DNA of 64,000 nt from Cyprinodon diabolis (lineage: Eukaryota; Chordata; Actinopteri; Cyprinodontiformes; Cyprinodontidae): the NCBI GenBank assembly GCA_030533445.1, contig JARPUW010000503.1, forward strand, positions 62,001 to 126,000, read 5' to 3'. The notes beneath the pieces are model-generated. The model was not told where the DNA came from. It ran no database searches and saw nothing but the letters and a program-made list of their open reading frames with translations. Positions 48,125-60,893 of the stretch are shown piece by piece. Made by a program: the position numbers and the translations under genes. The first letter of the stretch is position 1. The number at the start of each line of letters is the position of its first letter.

Positions 48125-51100
48125 TTATAATTCTCCCGTATACCCAAAACTTCGGCGCGTAACTAGTCCCGCACGGTTTGGCGGATCGGGCCCAAAGTTG
48201 GCACACGCGTCGGGACCAATGGGGTGATGTGTGCTTGTATAAAACTTTCTCATTAGTCCGAAGGTTTGCGAATTATTAGCGAAAACGTCGCAAAAAAATC
48301 CCATAGGAAATGAATGGGGAGAGGAAAAAAAAAGCATAAAAAACAGCACTTCACTGTGTCGGCATACATTCACCTAGAAAAACAGTTTGAAGCTCAGTTT
48401 GTAGATAAATCCTTCGTCTATTTAAAACTGAAGACGGTATGTTGATAACTGCTACGGTTTTTGTATAATCAGACCTCAAGCGCCACAAAGTTTTAGCAAA
48501 ATCCAGCCTGCTAGAGTGGAGCAACTGAAAAGCTAGAGTGTGAGGCAGGCGTTTTTTAAACACAAAAAAACATTTTAAACTCGCCCTCACGGCCACATAT
48601 TTATAGCTAGAGTCACCATTTTTGGTCAGTTTGTAGACTGAAATCTCTGGACCCACACAATATCTTCTGAATTACGGTAGGATTAATACTTTTCCTTAAA
48701 AACCCTCCAGACCGACCTAAAGTCGATGAAAATCAGAGCCGTTTTTCATTGGTTTTGGAGCAGAAGAGGGGAGAAAAACGAATCAGACTATGTGTTTTAA
48801 ACTCGTCATAAATATTTTTCTGAATGACACACATACACCAAAGTTGGCATAGTTGGAGTCGAAGGATGACTGACGCTCACGGTGAAAAAATTTTTTGAAT
48901 AACTCATACGGTTTTTGCTCAGCAGTCGTTTGTTCGGAGGACATTTTAAGCACCTGAAAGCTGAGTGACAGTGACCTGCTGCAGCTAGCTCAATTAGAAG
49001 CTTAGGTGTGATGAAACGTTTTTTCTTTTTCTTTCTCTTCCCATTCAGTTTGTAGATGACCTACAGCCATGAAAGTTACTCCAATTGAAGACAAGATATA
49101 GCTGTAGCTTAGATAAAAAGAATTTTTCAGATACCTTTTACGGTTTTTACTCAGCAGTGGTTTGTTCGGAGGGGTGCTTTAGCAGCTAAAAGGTGAGTGA
49201 GAGTGAGGTCCTGCAGTTCAAACAAAGGGAGGAGCAGGTGGGCCAACCATTTTGTTTGTGCTTCGTTTTGGGTTGTGAAAGACCTACAGACATGAAGGTT
49301 ACCCCAGTCTGAGACAAAGGATAGATGTTGCTTTCACTGAAAGAATTTTTCAGATATCTTTTACGGTTTTTGCTCAGCAGTCGTTTGTTCGGAGGGTAAG
49401 CACCTGGAAGCTAGCTGACAGTTAGCTTCTGCAGCAGCCTGCTAGAGTGCAGCTGCTGAAATCTTAGTGTGAGGCGGCCATTTTTTTAAGATCAAACATC
49501 TTATTCTCGCCCTCACGGCCACATATTTGGAGCTACAGTCACCATTTTTGGTCAGTTTGTAGACTGAAACCTCTGGACTCACACAATGTCTTCGGAATTA
49601 CGGTAGGATTAATACTTTTCCTTAAAAACCCTCCAGACCAACCTAAAGTCGATGAGAGTTTCAGCCTTTCTCTATTCTTTTTGAGCTGAAGATGGGAGAG
49701 AAACGAATCAGACTATGTGTTTTCAACTCGTCATAAATATTTTTCTGAATGACACACATACACCAAAGTTGGTATAGTTGGAGTCGAAGGATTGCTGATG
49801 CTCATGGTGAAAATGTTTTTTGAATAACTCATACGGTTTTTGATGAGTAGTCGTTTGTTCGGTGCCGTTCTTCCCATACAAAAAAGCCTGGGAAGAAGAA
49901 ACCAATAGTGAGTGCAGCTGTTGTCTGTGTCAGTGAGAGGCTCGTTAAGCGTTGTCAAGGTTACCAAGCTTCAAATAGATTTTACCTCTGCTGTTTTAAA
50001 CAGCACATATTAATCTAATGGAGGGTGAAAGGACTGATTTAACATTGGGAAATGGATACTATATGACTGCTGTCCATGACACTTCCCTTGCCACTCAGCA
50101 CTGATAGACTTTCAAAATAAGACTCCAGGGACCCTACAAAATAAAAGCCTCTATATTTTTTACATATATTTATTGCCCTATATGGCTCAACATTATGACC
50201 GAAACTCAACCCCGTTTTAGAGAATAGACTCTAGGAGACTGTTTAAAACACACCCTATAGCAAATTTCAAAATAAAAGCCTCCCATTTCCGCTTCATCTA
50301 CTGCCCTAATAACATGGAAAAAGAGTGATTTAACGATTGGAAAGTAATCAACTATCATTGACGGGTCTGAACATTTTCTATAAACACAACTCTGTTGGAC
50401 TTTCAAAATAAGACTCCAGGGACCCTACAAAATAAAAGCCTCTAGATTATACTAATGCATTAATTGATGCAAATGGCTCAACATTATGACCCAAACTCTT
50501 CCAGGTTGTTTTTATTACACTCTAGTGACCTTTTCAAAACACACCCCAGAGCAAATTTCACAATAAAAGTCTCCCATTTACTCTGTAATACAGCAACTAT
50601 TCACCTAATAACATGGAAAACCAGTGATTTAACATTTGGAAATGGATTCTATATCACTGCTGGGCGTGACCCATCTTTTGATGCACATTCATGATAGACT
50701 TTCAAAATAAGACTACAAGGACTCTACAGAATAAAAGCCTCTTCCTTATACACACTCATACATTCTGGCATATTGCTCATTGCCATTGGTGATTACATCA
50801 CTGCAATGGCTCTTAGCAGGCGGGCGGAGCCCGCCATTGGTGATTTCATCACTGCAATGGCTCTTAGAAGGCGGGCAGAGCCCGCCATTGGTGATTTTTT
50901 TCTTCACTGAGATGGCTCCCAGCAGGCGGGCGAAGCCCGCCAACTGGGCTTTACCCACTGTGTTTCAATATGGACAACCCATATTACCCTTGTGCATCAT
51001 ACGCTGTGCACGTCTATTTCCCAGATTTCAGCACAAGTGGCACACAGCTCTCTTTGCCCATGAACTTGCCCTCTTTCCTTCCCTCAGCAGCCCTCAAAGG

Positions 51101-51215
51101 CGTAAGCAGTTGGTCTGGGGAGCCCCGACGTCACTTGCCAGGGCCGTATTGGCCCGGTTCCCCAGACGGGCAGTAGGTGGCCCCCCTCAAAATTTCTTTA
51201 GAAATTTTCTAGTTA
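48125..51215 (+). repeat. Unit 16 (short-D class, pair with unit 17)
   Basis: Length 3091 bp, the shortest complete unit. D cluster at 50785-50941 has only three hairpins: 78 bp covering the first two hairpins of the long class are missing. Marks shared only with unit 17 are CAGCAGTGGTTTG, GATGAGTAGTCG, TCAAATAGATT, GACCGAAACTC and TTATTACACTC. No F copy. Confidence 0.92.
50785..50941 (+). repeat. Block D, short form with three hairpins (unit 16)
   Basis: The first cassette and the 27-bp module are both gone, so ATTGGTGATTACATCAC follows directly on CATTGCC. This is consistent with unequal exchange between GGTGATT repeats. The same form occurs in unit 17 at 53876-54032. Confidence 0.9.
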
Positions 51216-54200
51216 TTATAATTCTCCCGTATACCCAAAACTTCGGCGCGTAACTAGTCCCGCACGGTTTGGCGGATCGGGCCCAAAGTTGGCACACGCG
51301 TCGGGACCAATGGGGTGATGTGTGCTTGTATAAAACTTTCTCATTAGTCCGAAGGTTTGCGAATTATTAGCGAAAACGTCGCAAAAAAATCCCATAGGAA
51401 ATGAATGGGGAGAGGAAAAAAAAAGCATAAAAAACAGCACTTCACTGTGTCGGCATACATTCACCTAGAAAAACAGTTTGAAGCTCAGTTTGTAGATAAA
51501 TCCTTCGTCTATTTAAAACTGAAGACGGTATGTTGATAACTGCTACGGTTTTTGTATAATCAGACCTCAAGCGCCACAAAGTTTTAGCAAAATCCAGCCT
51601 GCTAGAGTGGAGCAACTGAAAAGCTAGAGTGTGAGGCAGGCGTTTTTTAAACACAAAAAAACATTTTAAACTCGCCCTCACGGCCACATATTTATAGCTA
51701 GAGTCACCATTTTTGGTCAGTTTGTAGACTGAAATCTCTGGACCCACACAATATCTTCTGAATTACGGTAGGATTAATACTTTTCCTTAAAAACCCTCCA
51801 GACCGACCTAAAGTCGATGAAAATCAGAGCCGTTTTTCATTGGTTTTGGAGCAGAAGAGGGGAGAAAAACGAATCAGACTATGTGTTTTAAACTCGTCAT
51901 AAATATTTTTCTCAATGACACACATACACCAAAGTTGGCATAGTTGGAGTCGAAGGATGACTGACGCTCACGGTGAAAAAATTTTTTGAATAACTCATAC
52001 GGTTTTTGCTCAGCAGTCGTTTGTTCGGAGGACATTTTAAGCACCTGAAAGCTGAGTGACAGTGACCTGCTGCAGCTAGCTCAATTAGAAGCTTAGGTGT
52101 GATGAAACGTTTTTTCTTTTTCTTTCTCTTCCCATTCAGTTTGTAGATGACCTACAGCCATGAAAGTTACTCCAATTGAAGACAAGATATAGCTGTAGCT
52201 TAGATAAAAAGAATTTTTCAGATACCTTTTACGGTTTTTACTCAGCAGTGGTTTGTTCGGAGGGGTGCTTTAGCAGCTAAAAGGTGAGTGAGAGTGAGGT
52301 CCTGCAGTTCAAACAAAGGGAGGAGCAGGTGGGCCAACCATTTTGTTTGTGCTTCGTTTTGGGTTGTGAAAGACCTACAGACATGAAGGTTACCCCAGTC
52401 TGAGACAAAGGATAGATGTTGCTTTCACTGAAAGAATTTTTCAGATATCTTTTACGGTTTTTGCTCAGCAGTCGTTTGTTCGGAGGGTAAGCACCTGGAA
52501 GCTAGCTGACAGTTAGCTTCTGCAGCAGCCTGCTAGAGTGCAGCTGCTGAAATCTTAGTGTGAGGCGGCCATTTTTTTAAGATCAAACATCTTATTCTCG
52601 CCCTCACGGCCACATATTTGGAGCTACAGTCACCATTTTTGGTCAGTTTGTAGACTGAAACCTCTGGACTCACACAATGTCTTCGGAATTACGGTAGGAT
52701 TAATACTTTTCCTTAAAAACCCTCCAGACCAACCTAAAGTCGATGAGAGTTTCAGCCTTTCTCTATTCTTTTTGAGCTGAAGATGGGAGAGAAACGAATC
52801 AGACTATGTGTTTTCAACTCGTCATAAATATTTTTCTGAATGACACACATACACCAAAGTTGGTATAGTTGGAGTCGAAGGATTGCTGATGCTCATGGTG
52901 AAAATGTTTTTTGAATAACTCATACGGTTTTTGATGAGTAGTCGTTTGTTCGGTGCCGTTCTTCCCATACAAAAAAGCCTGGGAAGAAGAAACCAATAGT
53001 GAGTGCAGCTGTTGTCTGTGTCAGTGAGAGGCTCGTTAAGCGTTGTCAAGGTTACCAAGCTTCAAATAGATTTTACCTCTGCTGTTTTAAACAGCACATA
53101 TTAATCTAATGGAGGGTGAAAGGACTGATTTAACATTGGGAAATGGATACTATATGACTGCTGTCCATGACACTTCCCTTGCCACTCAGCACTGATAGAC
53201 TTTCAAAATAAGACTCCAGGGACCCTACAAAATAAAAGCCTCTATATTTTTTACATATATTTATTGCCCTATATGGCTCAACATTATGACCGAAACTCAA
53301 CCCCGTTTTAGAGAATAGACTCTAGGAGACTGTTTAAAACACACCCTATAGCAAATTTCAAAATAAAAGCCTCCCATTTCCGCTTCATCTACTGCCCTAA
53401 TAACATGGAAAAAGAGTGATTTAACGATTGGAAAGTAATCAACTATCATTGACGGGTCTGAACATTTTCTATAAACACAACTCTGTTGGACTTTCAAAAT
53501 AAGACTCCAGGGACCCTACAAAATAAAAGCCTCTAGATTATACTAATGCATTAATTGATGCAAATGGCTCAACATTATGACCCAAACTCTTCCAGGTTGT
53601 TTTTATTACACTCTAGTGACCTTTTCAAAACACACCCCAGAGCAAATTTCACAATAAAAGTCTCCCATTTACTCTGTAATACAGCAACTATTCACCTAAT
53701 AACATGGAAAACCAGTGATTTAACATTTGGAAATGGATTCTATATCACTGCTGGGCGTGACCCATCTTTTGATGCACATTCATGATAGACTTTCAAAATA
53801 AGACTACAAGGACTCTACAGAATAAAAGCCTCTTCCTTATACACACTCATACATTCTGGCATATTGCTCATTGCCATTGGTGATTACATCACTGCAATGG
53901 CTCTTAGCAGGCGGGCGGAGCCCGCCATTGGTGATTTCATCACTGCAATGGCTCTTAGAAGGCGGGCAGAGCCCGCCATTGGTGATTTTTTTCTTCACTG
54001 AGATGGCTCCCAGCAGGCGGGCGAAGCCCGCCAACTGGGCTTTACCCACTGTGTTTCAATATGGACAACCCATATTACCCTTGTGCATCATACGCTGTGC
54101 ACGTCTATTTCCCAGATTTCAGCACAAGTGGCACACAGCTCTCTTTGCCCATGAACTTGCCCTCTTTCCTTCCCTCAGCAGCCCTCAAAGGCGTAAGCAG

Positions 54201-54441
54201 TTGGTCTGGGGAGCCCCGACGTCACTTGCCAGGGCCGTATTGGCCCGGTTCCCCAGACGGGCAGTAGGTGGCCCCCCTCAAAATTTCTTTAGAAATTTTC
54301 TAGTTGGGGGGCCACATGCCGAAGGCATGGCCCACCTACTACTATTGCACATATTTATTCCGCGTATTATTATTGGGGGGCCACATGCCGAAGGCATGGC
54401 CCACCTACTACTATTGCACATATTTATTCCGCGTATTATTA
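51216..54441 (+). repeat. Unit 17 (short-D class, pair with unit 16, two F copies)
   Basis: Length 3226 bp; D cluster at 53876-54032 with three hairpins; two F copies from 54306 and 54375. It carries every unit 16 marker. Outside the F array the one difference I noticed is CTCAATGACAC near 51911 for CTGAATGACAC. This is the most recent adjacent duplication visible in the window. Confidence 0.92.
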
Positions 54442-54445
54442 TTAT
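54306..54445 (+). repeat. F minisatellite, two copies, unit 17/18 junction
   Basis: Copies start at 54306 and 54375, spacing 69 bp (one extra ATT). The otherwise near-identical neighbour unit 16 has none, so this F content changed after the 16/17 duplication. Confidence 0.9.
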
Positions 54446-57400
54446 AATTCTCCCGTATACCCAAAACTTCGGCGCGTAACTAGTCCCGCACGGTTTGGCG
54501 GATCGGGCCCAAAGTTGGCACACGCGTCGGGACCAATGGGGTGATGTGTGCTTGTATAAAACTTTCTCATTAGTCCGAAGGTTTGCGAATTATTAGCGAA
54601 AACGTCGCAAAAAAATCCCATAGGAAATGAATGGGGAGAGGGAAAAAAAAGCATAAAAAACAGCGCTTCACTGTGTCGGCATACATTCACCTAGAAAAAC
54701 AGTTTAAAGCTCAGTTTGTAGATAAATCCTTCGTCTATTTAAAACTGAAGACGGTATGTTGATAACTGCTATGGTTTTTGTATAATCAGACCTCAAGCGC
54801 CACAAAGTTTTAGCAAAATCCAGCCTGCTAGAGTGGAGCAACTGAAAAGCTAGAGTGTGAGGCAGGCGTTTTTTAAACACAAAAAAACATTTTAAACTCG
54901 CCCTCACGGCCACATATTTATAGCTAGAGTCACCATTTTTGGTCAGTTTGTAGACTGAAATCTCTGGACCCACACAATATCTTCGGAATTACGGTAGGAT
55001 TAATACTTTTCCTTAAAAACCCTCCAGACCGACCTAAAGTCGATGAAAATCAGAGCCGTTTTTCATTGGTTTTGGAGCAGAAGAGGGGAGAAAAACGAAT
55101 CCGACTATGTGTTTTAAACTCGTCATAAATATTTTTCTGAATGACACACATACACCAAAGTTGGCATAGTTGGAGTCGAAGGATGACTGACGCTCACGGT
55201 GAAAAAATTTTTTGAATAACTCATACGGTTTTTGCTCAGCAGTCGTTTGTTCGGAGGACATTTTAAGCACCTGAAAGCTGAGTGACAGTGACCTGCTGCA
55301 GCTAGCTCAATTAGAAGCTTAGGTGTGATGAAACGTTTTTTCTTTTTCTTTCTCTTCCCATTCAGTTTGTAGATGACCTACAGCCATGAAAGTTACTCCA
55401 ATTGAAGACAAGATATAGCTGTCGCTTAGATAAAAAGAATTTTTCAGACACCTTTTACGGTTTTTACTCAGCAGTCGTTTGTTCGGAGGGGTGCTTTAGC
55501 AGCTAAAAGGTGAGTGAGAGTGAGGTCCTGCAGTTCAAACAAAGGGAGGAGCAGGTGGGCCAACCATTTTGTTTGTGCTTCGTTTTGGGTTGTGAAAGAC
55601 CTACAGACATGAAGGTTACCCCAGTCTGAGACAAAGGATAGATGTTGCTTTCACTGAAAGAATTTTTCAGATATCTTTTACGGTTTTTGCTCAGCAGTCG
55701 TTTGTTCGGAGGGTAAGCACCTGGAAGCTAGCTGACAGTTAGCTTCTGCAGCAGCCTGCTAGAGTGCAGCTGCTGAAATCTTAGTGTGAGGCGGCCATTT
55801 TTTTAAGATCAAACATCTTATTCTCGCCCTCACGGCCACATATTTGGAGCTACAGTCACCATTTTTGGTCAGTTTGTAGACTGAAACCTCTGGACTCACA
55901 CAATGTCTTCGGAATTATGGTAGGATTAATACTTTTCCTTAAAAACCCTCCAGACCAACCTAAAGTCGATGAGTTTCAGCCTTTCTCCATTCTTTTTGAG
56001 CTGAAGATGGGAGAGAAACGAATCAGACTATGTGTTTTCAAGTCGTCATAAATATTGTTCTGAATGACACACATACACCAAAGTTGGTATACTTGGAGTC
56101 GAAGGATTGCTGATGCTCATGGTGAAAATGTTTTTTGAATAACTCATACGGTTTTTGATCAGTAGTCGTTTGTTTTCGTTGCCGTTCTTCCCATACAAAA
56201 AAGCCTGGGAAGAAGAAACCAATAGTGAGTGCAGCTGTTGTCTGTGTCAGTGAGAGGCTCGTTAAGCGTTGTCAAGGTTACCAAGCTTCAAACAGATTTT
56301 ACCTCTGCTGTTTTAAACAGCACATATTAATCTAATGGAGGGTGAAAGGACTGATTTAACATTGGGAAATGGATACTATATGACTGCTGTCCATGACACT
56401 TCCCTTGCCACTCAGCACTGATAGACTTTCAAAATAAGACTCCAGGGACCCTACAAAATAAAAGCCTCTATATTTTTTACATATATTTATTGCCCTATAT
56501 GGCTCAATATTATGACCCAAACTCAACCCCGTTTTAGAGAATAGACTCTAGGAGACTGTTTAAAACACACCCTATAGCAAATTTCAAAATAAAAGCCTCC
56601 CATTTCCGCTTCATCTACTGCCCTAATAACATGGAAAAAGAGTGATTTAACGATTGGAAAGTAATCAACTATCATTGACGGGTCTGAACATTTTCTATAA
56701 ACACAACTCTGTTGGACTTTCAAAATAAGACTCCAGCGACCCTACAAAATAAAAGCCTCTAGATTATACTAATGCATTAATTGATGCAAATGGCTCAACA
56801 TTATGACCCAAACTCTTCCAGGTTGTTTTTATTAGACTCTAGTGACCTTTTCAAAACACACCCAGAGCAAATTTCACAATAAAAGTCTCCCATTTACTCT
56901 GTAATACAGCAACTATTCACCTAATAACATGGAAAACCAGTGATTTAACATTTGGAAATTGATTCTATATAACTGCTGGGCATGACCCATCTTTAGATGC
57001 ACTTCCATGATAGACTTTCAAAATAAGACTCCAGGGACTCTACAGAATAAAAGCCTCTTCCTTATACACACTCATACATTCTGGCATATTGCTCATTGCC
57101 ATTTGTAATTTCATCACTGCAATGGCTCTTAGAAGGCGGGCGGAGCCCGCCATTGGTGATTTCATCACTGCAATGGCTCTTAGAAGGCGGGCGGAGCCCG
57201 CCATTGGTGATTTCATCACTGCAATGGCTCTTAGCAGGCGGGCAGAGCCCGCCATTGGTGATTTTTTTCATCGCTGCAAGGGCTCCTAGCAGGCGGGCGG
57301 AGCCCACCAACTGAGCTTTACCCACTGCGGTTCAATATGGACAACCCATATTACCCTTTTGCATCATACGCTGTGCACGTCTATTTCCCAGATTTCAGCA

Positions 57401-57585
57401 CAAGTGGCACACAGCTCTCTTTGCCCATGACCTAGCCCTCTTTCCTTCCCTCAGCAGCCCTCAAAGGCGTAAGCAGTTGGTCTGGGGAGCCCCGACATCA
57501 CTTGCCAGGGCCGTATTGGCCCTGTTCCCCAGACGGGCAGTAGGTGGCCCCCCTCAAAATTTCTTTAGAAATTTTCTAGTTATTA
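54442..57585 (+). repeat. Unit 18 (class R, subgroup 9/18/20)
   Basis: Length 3144 bp; D cluster at 57101-57308, last arm GCCCACC; no F copy. It has the TATACTTGGAGTC and TTTGTTTTCGTTGCC marks of units 9 and 20. Private changes in block A and early B include CAGCGCTTC, AGTTTAAAGCTC near 54704 and GCTATGG for GCTACGG near 54770. Confidence 0.91.
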
Positions 57586-60500
57586 TTATAATTCTCCCGT
57601 ATACCCAAAACTTCGGCGCGTAACTAGTCCCGCACGGTTTGGCGGATCGGGCCCAAAGTTGGCACACGCGTTGGGACCAATGGGGTGATGTGTGCTTGTA
57701 TAAAACTTTCTCATTAGTCCGAAGGTTTGCGAATTATTAGCGAAAACGTCGCAAAAAAATCCCATAGGAAATGAATGGGAAGAGGTAAAAAAAAGCATAA
57801 AAAACAGCACTTCACTGTGTCGGCATACATTCACCTAGAAAAACAGTTTGAAGCTCAGTTTGTAGATAAATCCTTCGTCTATTTAAAACTGAAGACGGTA
57901 TGTTGATAACTGCTACGGTTTTTGTATAATCAGACCTCAAGCGCCACAAAGTTTTAGCAAAATCCAGCCTGCTAGAGTGGAGCAACTGAAAAGCTAGAGT
58001 GTGAGGCAGGCGTTTTTTAAACACAAAAAAACATTTTAAACTCGCCCTCACGGCCACATATTTATAGCTAGAGTCACCATTTTTGGTCAGTTTGTAGACT
58101 GAAATCTCTGGACCCACACAATATCTTCGGAATTACGGTAGGATTAATACTTTTCCTTAAAAACCCTCCAGACCGACCTAAAGTCGATGAAAATCAGAGC
58201 CGTTTTTCATTGGTTTTGGAGCAGAAGAGGGGAGAAAAACGAATCAGACTATGTGTTTTAAACTCGTCATAAATATTTTTCTGAATGACACACATACACC
58301 AAAGTTGGCATAGTTGGAGTCGAAGGATGACTGACGCTCACGGTGAAAAAATTTTTTGAATAACTCATACGGTTTTTGCTCAGCAGTCGTTTGTTCGGAG
58401 GACATTTTAAGCACCTGAAAGCTGAGTGACAGTGACCTGCTGCAGCTAGCTCAATTAGAAGCTTAGGTGTGATGAAACGTTTTTTCTTTTTCTTTCTCTT
58501 CCCATTCAGTTTGTAGATGACCTACAGCCATGAAAGTTACTCCAATCGAAGACAAGATATAGCTGTCGCTTAGATAAAAAGAATTTTTCAGATACCTTTT
58601 ACGGTTTTTACTCAGCAGTCGTTTGTTCGGAGGGGTGCTTTAGCAGCTAAAAGGTGAGTGAGAGTGAGGTCCTGCAGTTAAAAGAAAGGGAGGAGCAGGT
58701 GGGCCAACCATTTTGTTTGTGCTTCGTTTTGGGTTGTGAAAGACCTACAGACATGAAGGTTACCCCAGTCTGAGACAAAGGATAGATGTTGCTTTCACTG
58801 AAAGAATTTTTCAGATATCTTTTACGGTTTTTGCTCAGCAGTCGTTTGTTCGGAGGGTAAGCACCTGGAAGCTAGCTGACAGTTAGCTTCTGCAGCAGCC
58901 TGCTAGAGTGCAGCTGCTGAAATCTTAGTGTGAGGCGGCCATTTTTTTCAGATCAAACATCTTATTCTCGCCCTCACGGCCACATATTTGGAGCTACAGT
59001 CACCATTTTTGGTCAGTTTGTAGACTGAAACCTCTGGACTCACACAATGTCTTCGGAATTACGGTAGGATTAATACTTTTCCTTAAAAACCCTCCAGACC
59101 AACCTAAAGTCGATGAGAGTTTCAGCCTTTCTCTATTCTTTTTGAGCTGAAGATGGGAGAGAAACGAATCAGACTATGTGTTTTCAACTCGTCATAAATA
59201 TTTTTCTGAATGACACACATACACCAAAGTTGGTATAGTTGGAGTCGAAGGATTGCTGATGCTCATGGTGAAAATGTTTTTTGAATAACTCATACGGTTT
59301 TTGATCAGTAGTCGTTTGTTCGGTGCCGTTCTTCCCATACAAAAAAGCCTGGGAAGAAGAAACCAATAGTGAGTGCAGCTGTTGTCTGTGTCAGTGAGAG
59401 GCTCGTTAAGCGTTGTCAAGGTTACCAAGCTTCAAACAGATTTTACCTCTGCTGTTTTAAACAGCACATATTAATCTAATGGAGGGTGAAAGGACTGATT
59501 TAACATTGGGAAATGGATACTATATGACTGCTGTCCATGACACTTCCCTTGCCACTCAGCACTGATAGACTTTCAAAATAAGACTCCAGGGACCCTACAA
59601 AATAAAAGCCTCTATATTTTTTACATATATTTATTGCCCTATATGGCTCAACATTATGACCCAAACTCAACCCCGTTTTAGAGAATAGACTCTAGGAGAC
59701 TGTTTAAAACACACCCTATAGCAAATTTCAAAATAAAAGCTTCCCATTTCCGCTTCATCTACTGCCCTAATAACATGGAAAAAGAGTGATTTAACGATTG
59801 GAAAGTAATCAACTATCATTGACGGGTCTGAACATTTTCTATAAACACAACTCTGTTGGACTTTCAAAATAAGACTCCAGCGACCCTACAAAATAAAAGC
59901 CTCTAGATTATACTAATGCATTAATTGATGCAAATGGCTCAACATTATGACCCAAACTCTTCCAGGTTGTTTTTATTAGACTCTAGTGACCTTTTCAAAA
60001 CACACCCCAGAGCAAATTTCACAATAAAAGTCTCCCATTTACTCTGTAATAAAGCAACTATTCACCTAATAACATGGAAAACCAGTGATTTAACATTTGG
60101 AAATGGATTCTATATCACTGCTGGGCGTGACCCATCTTTTGATGCACATTCATGATAGACTTTCAAAATAAGACTACAAGGACTCTACAGAATAAAAGCC
60201 TCTTCCTTATACACACTCATACATTCTGGCATATTGCTCATTGCCATTGGTGATTTCATCACTGCAATGGCTCTTAGAAGGAGGGCGGAGCCCGCCAATG
60301 GTAACAGGCGGGCGGAGCCCGCCAAAGGTGATTACATCACTGCAATGGCTCTTAGCAGGCGGGCGGAGCCCGCCATTGGTGATTTCATCACTGCAATGGC
60401 TCTTAGAAGGCGGGCAGAGCCCGCCATTGGTGATTTTTTTCTTCACTGAGATGGCTCCTAGCAGGCGGGCGAAGCCCGCCAACTGGGCTTTACCCACTGT

Positions 60501-60889
60501 GTTTCAATATGGACAACCCATATTACCCTTGTGCATCATACGCTGTGCACGTCTATTTCCCAGATGTCAGCACAAGTGGCACACAGCTCTCTTTGCCCAT
60601 GAACTTGCCCTCTTTCCTTCCCTCAGCAGCCCTCAAAGGCGTAAGCAGTTGGTCTGGGGAGCCCCGACGTCACTTGCCAGGGCCGTATTGGCCCGGTTCC
60701 CCAGACGGGCAGTAGGTGGCCCCCCTCAAAATTTCTTTAGAAATTTTCTAGTTGGGGGGCCACATGCCGAAGGCATGGCCCACCTACTACTATTGCACAT
60801 ATTTATTCCGCGTATTATTGGGGGGCCACATGCCGAAGGCATGGCCCACCTACTACTATTGCACATATTTATTCCGCGTATTATTATTA
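57586..60889 (+). repeat. Unit 19 (long class, 2/7/19 subgroup, two F copies)
   Basis: Length 3304 bp; D cluster at 60246-60480 with the broken first hairpin; two F copies from 60754 and 60820. It carries the subgroup marks of units 2 and 7 in A, C, D and E. It has GACTGAAACC where 2 and 7 have GACTAAAACC. Confidence 0.92.
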
Positions 60890-60893
60890 TTAT
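60754..60893 (+). repeat. F minisatellite, two copies, unit 19/20 junction
   Basis: Copies start at 60754 and 60820, spacing 66 bp. Its sister units have one copy (unit 2) and none (unit 7). Confidence 0.9.
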
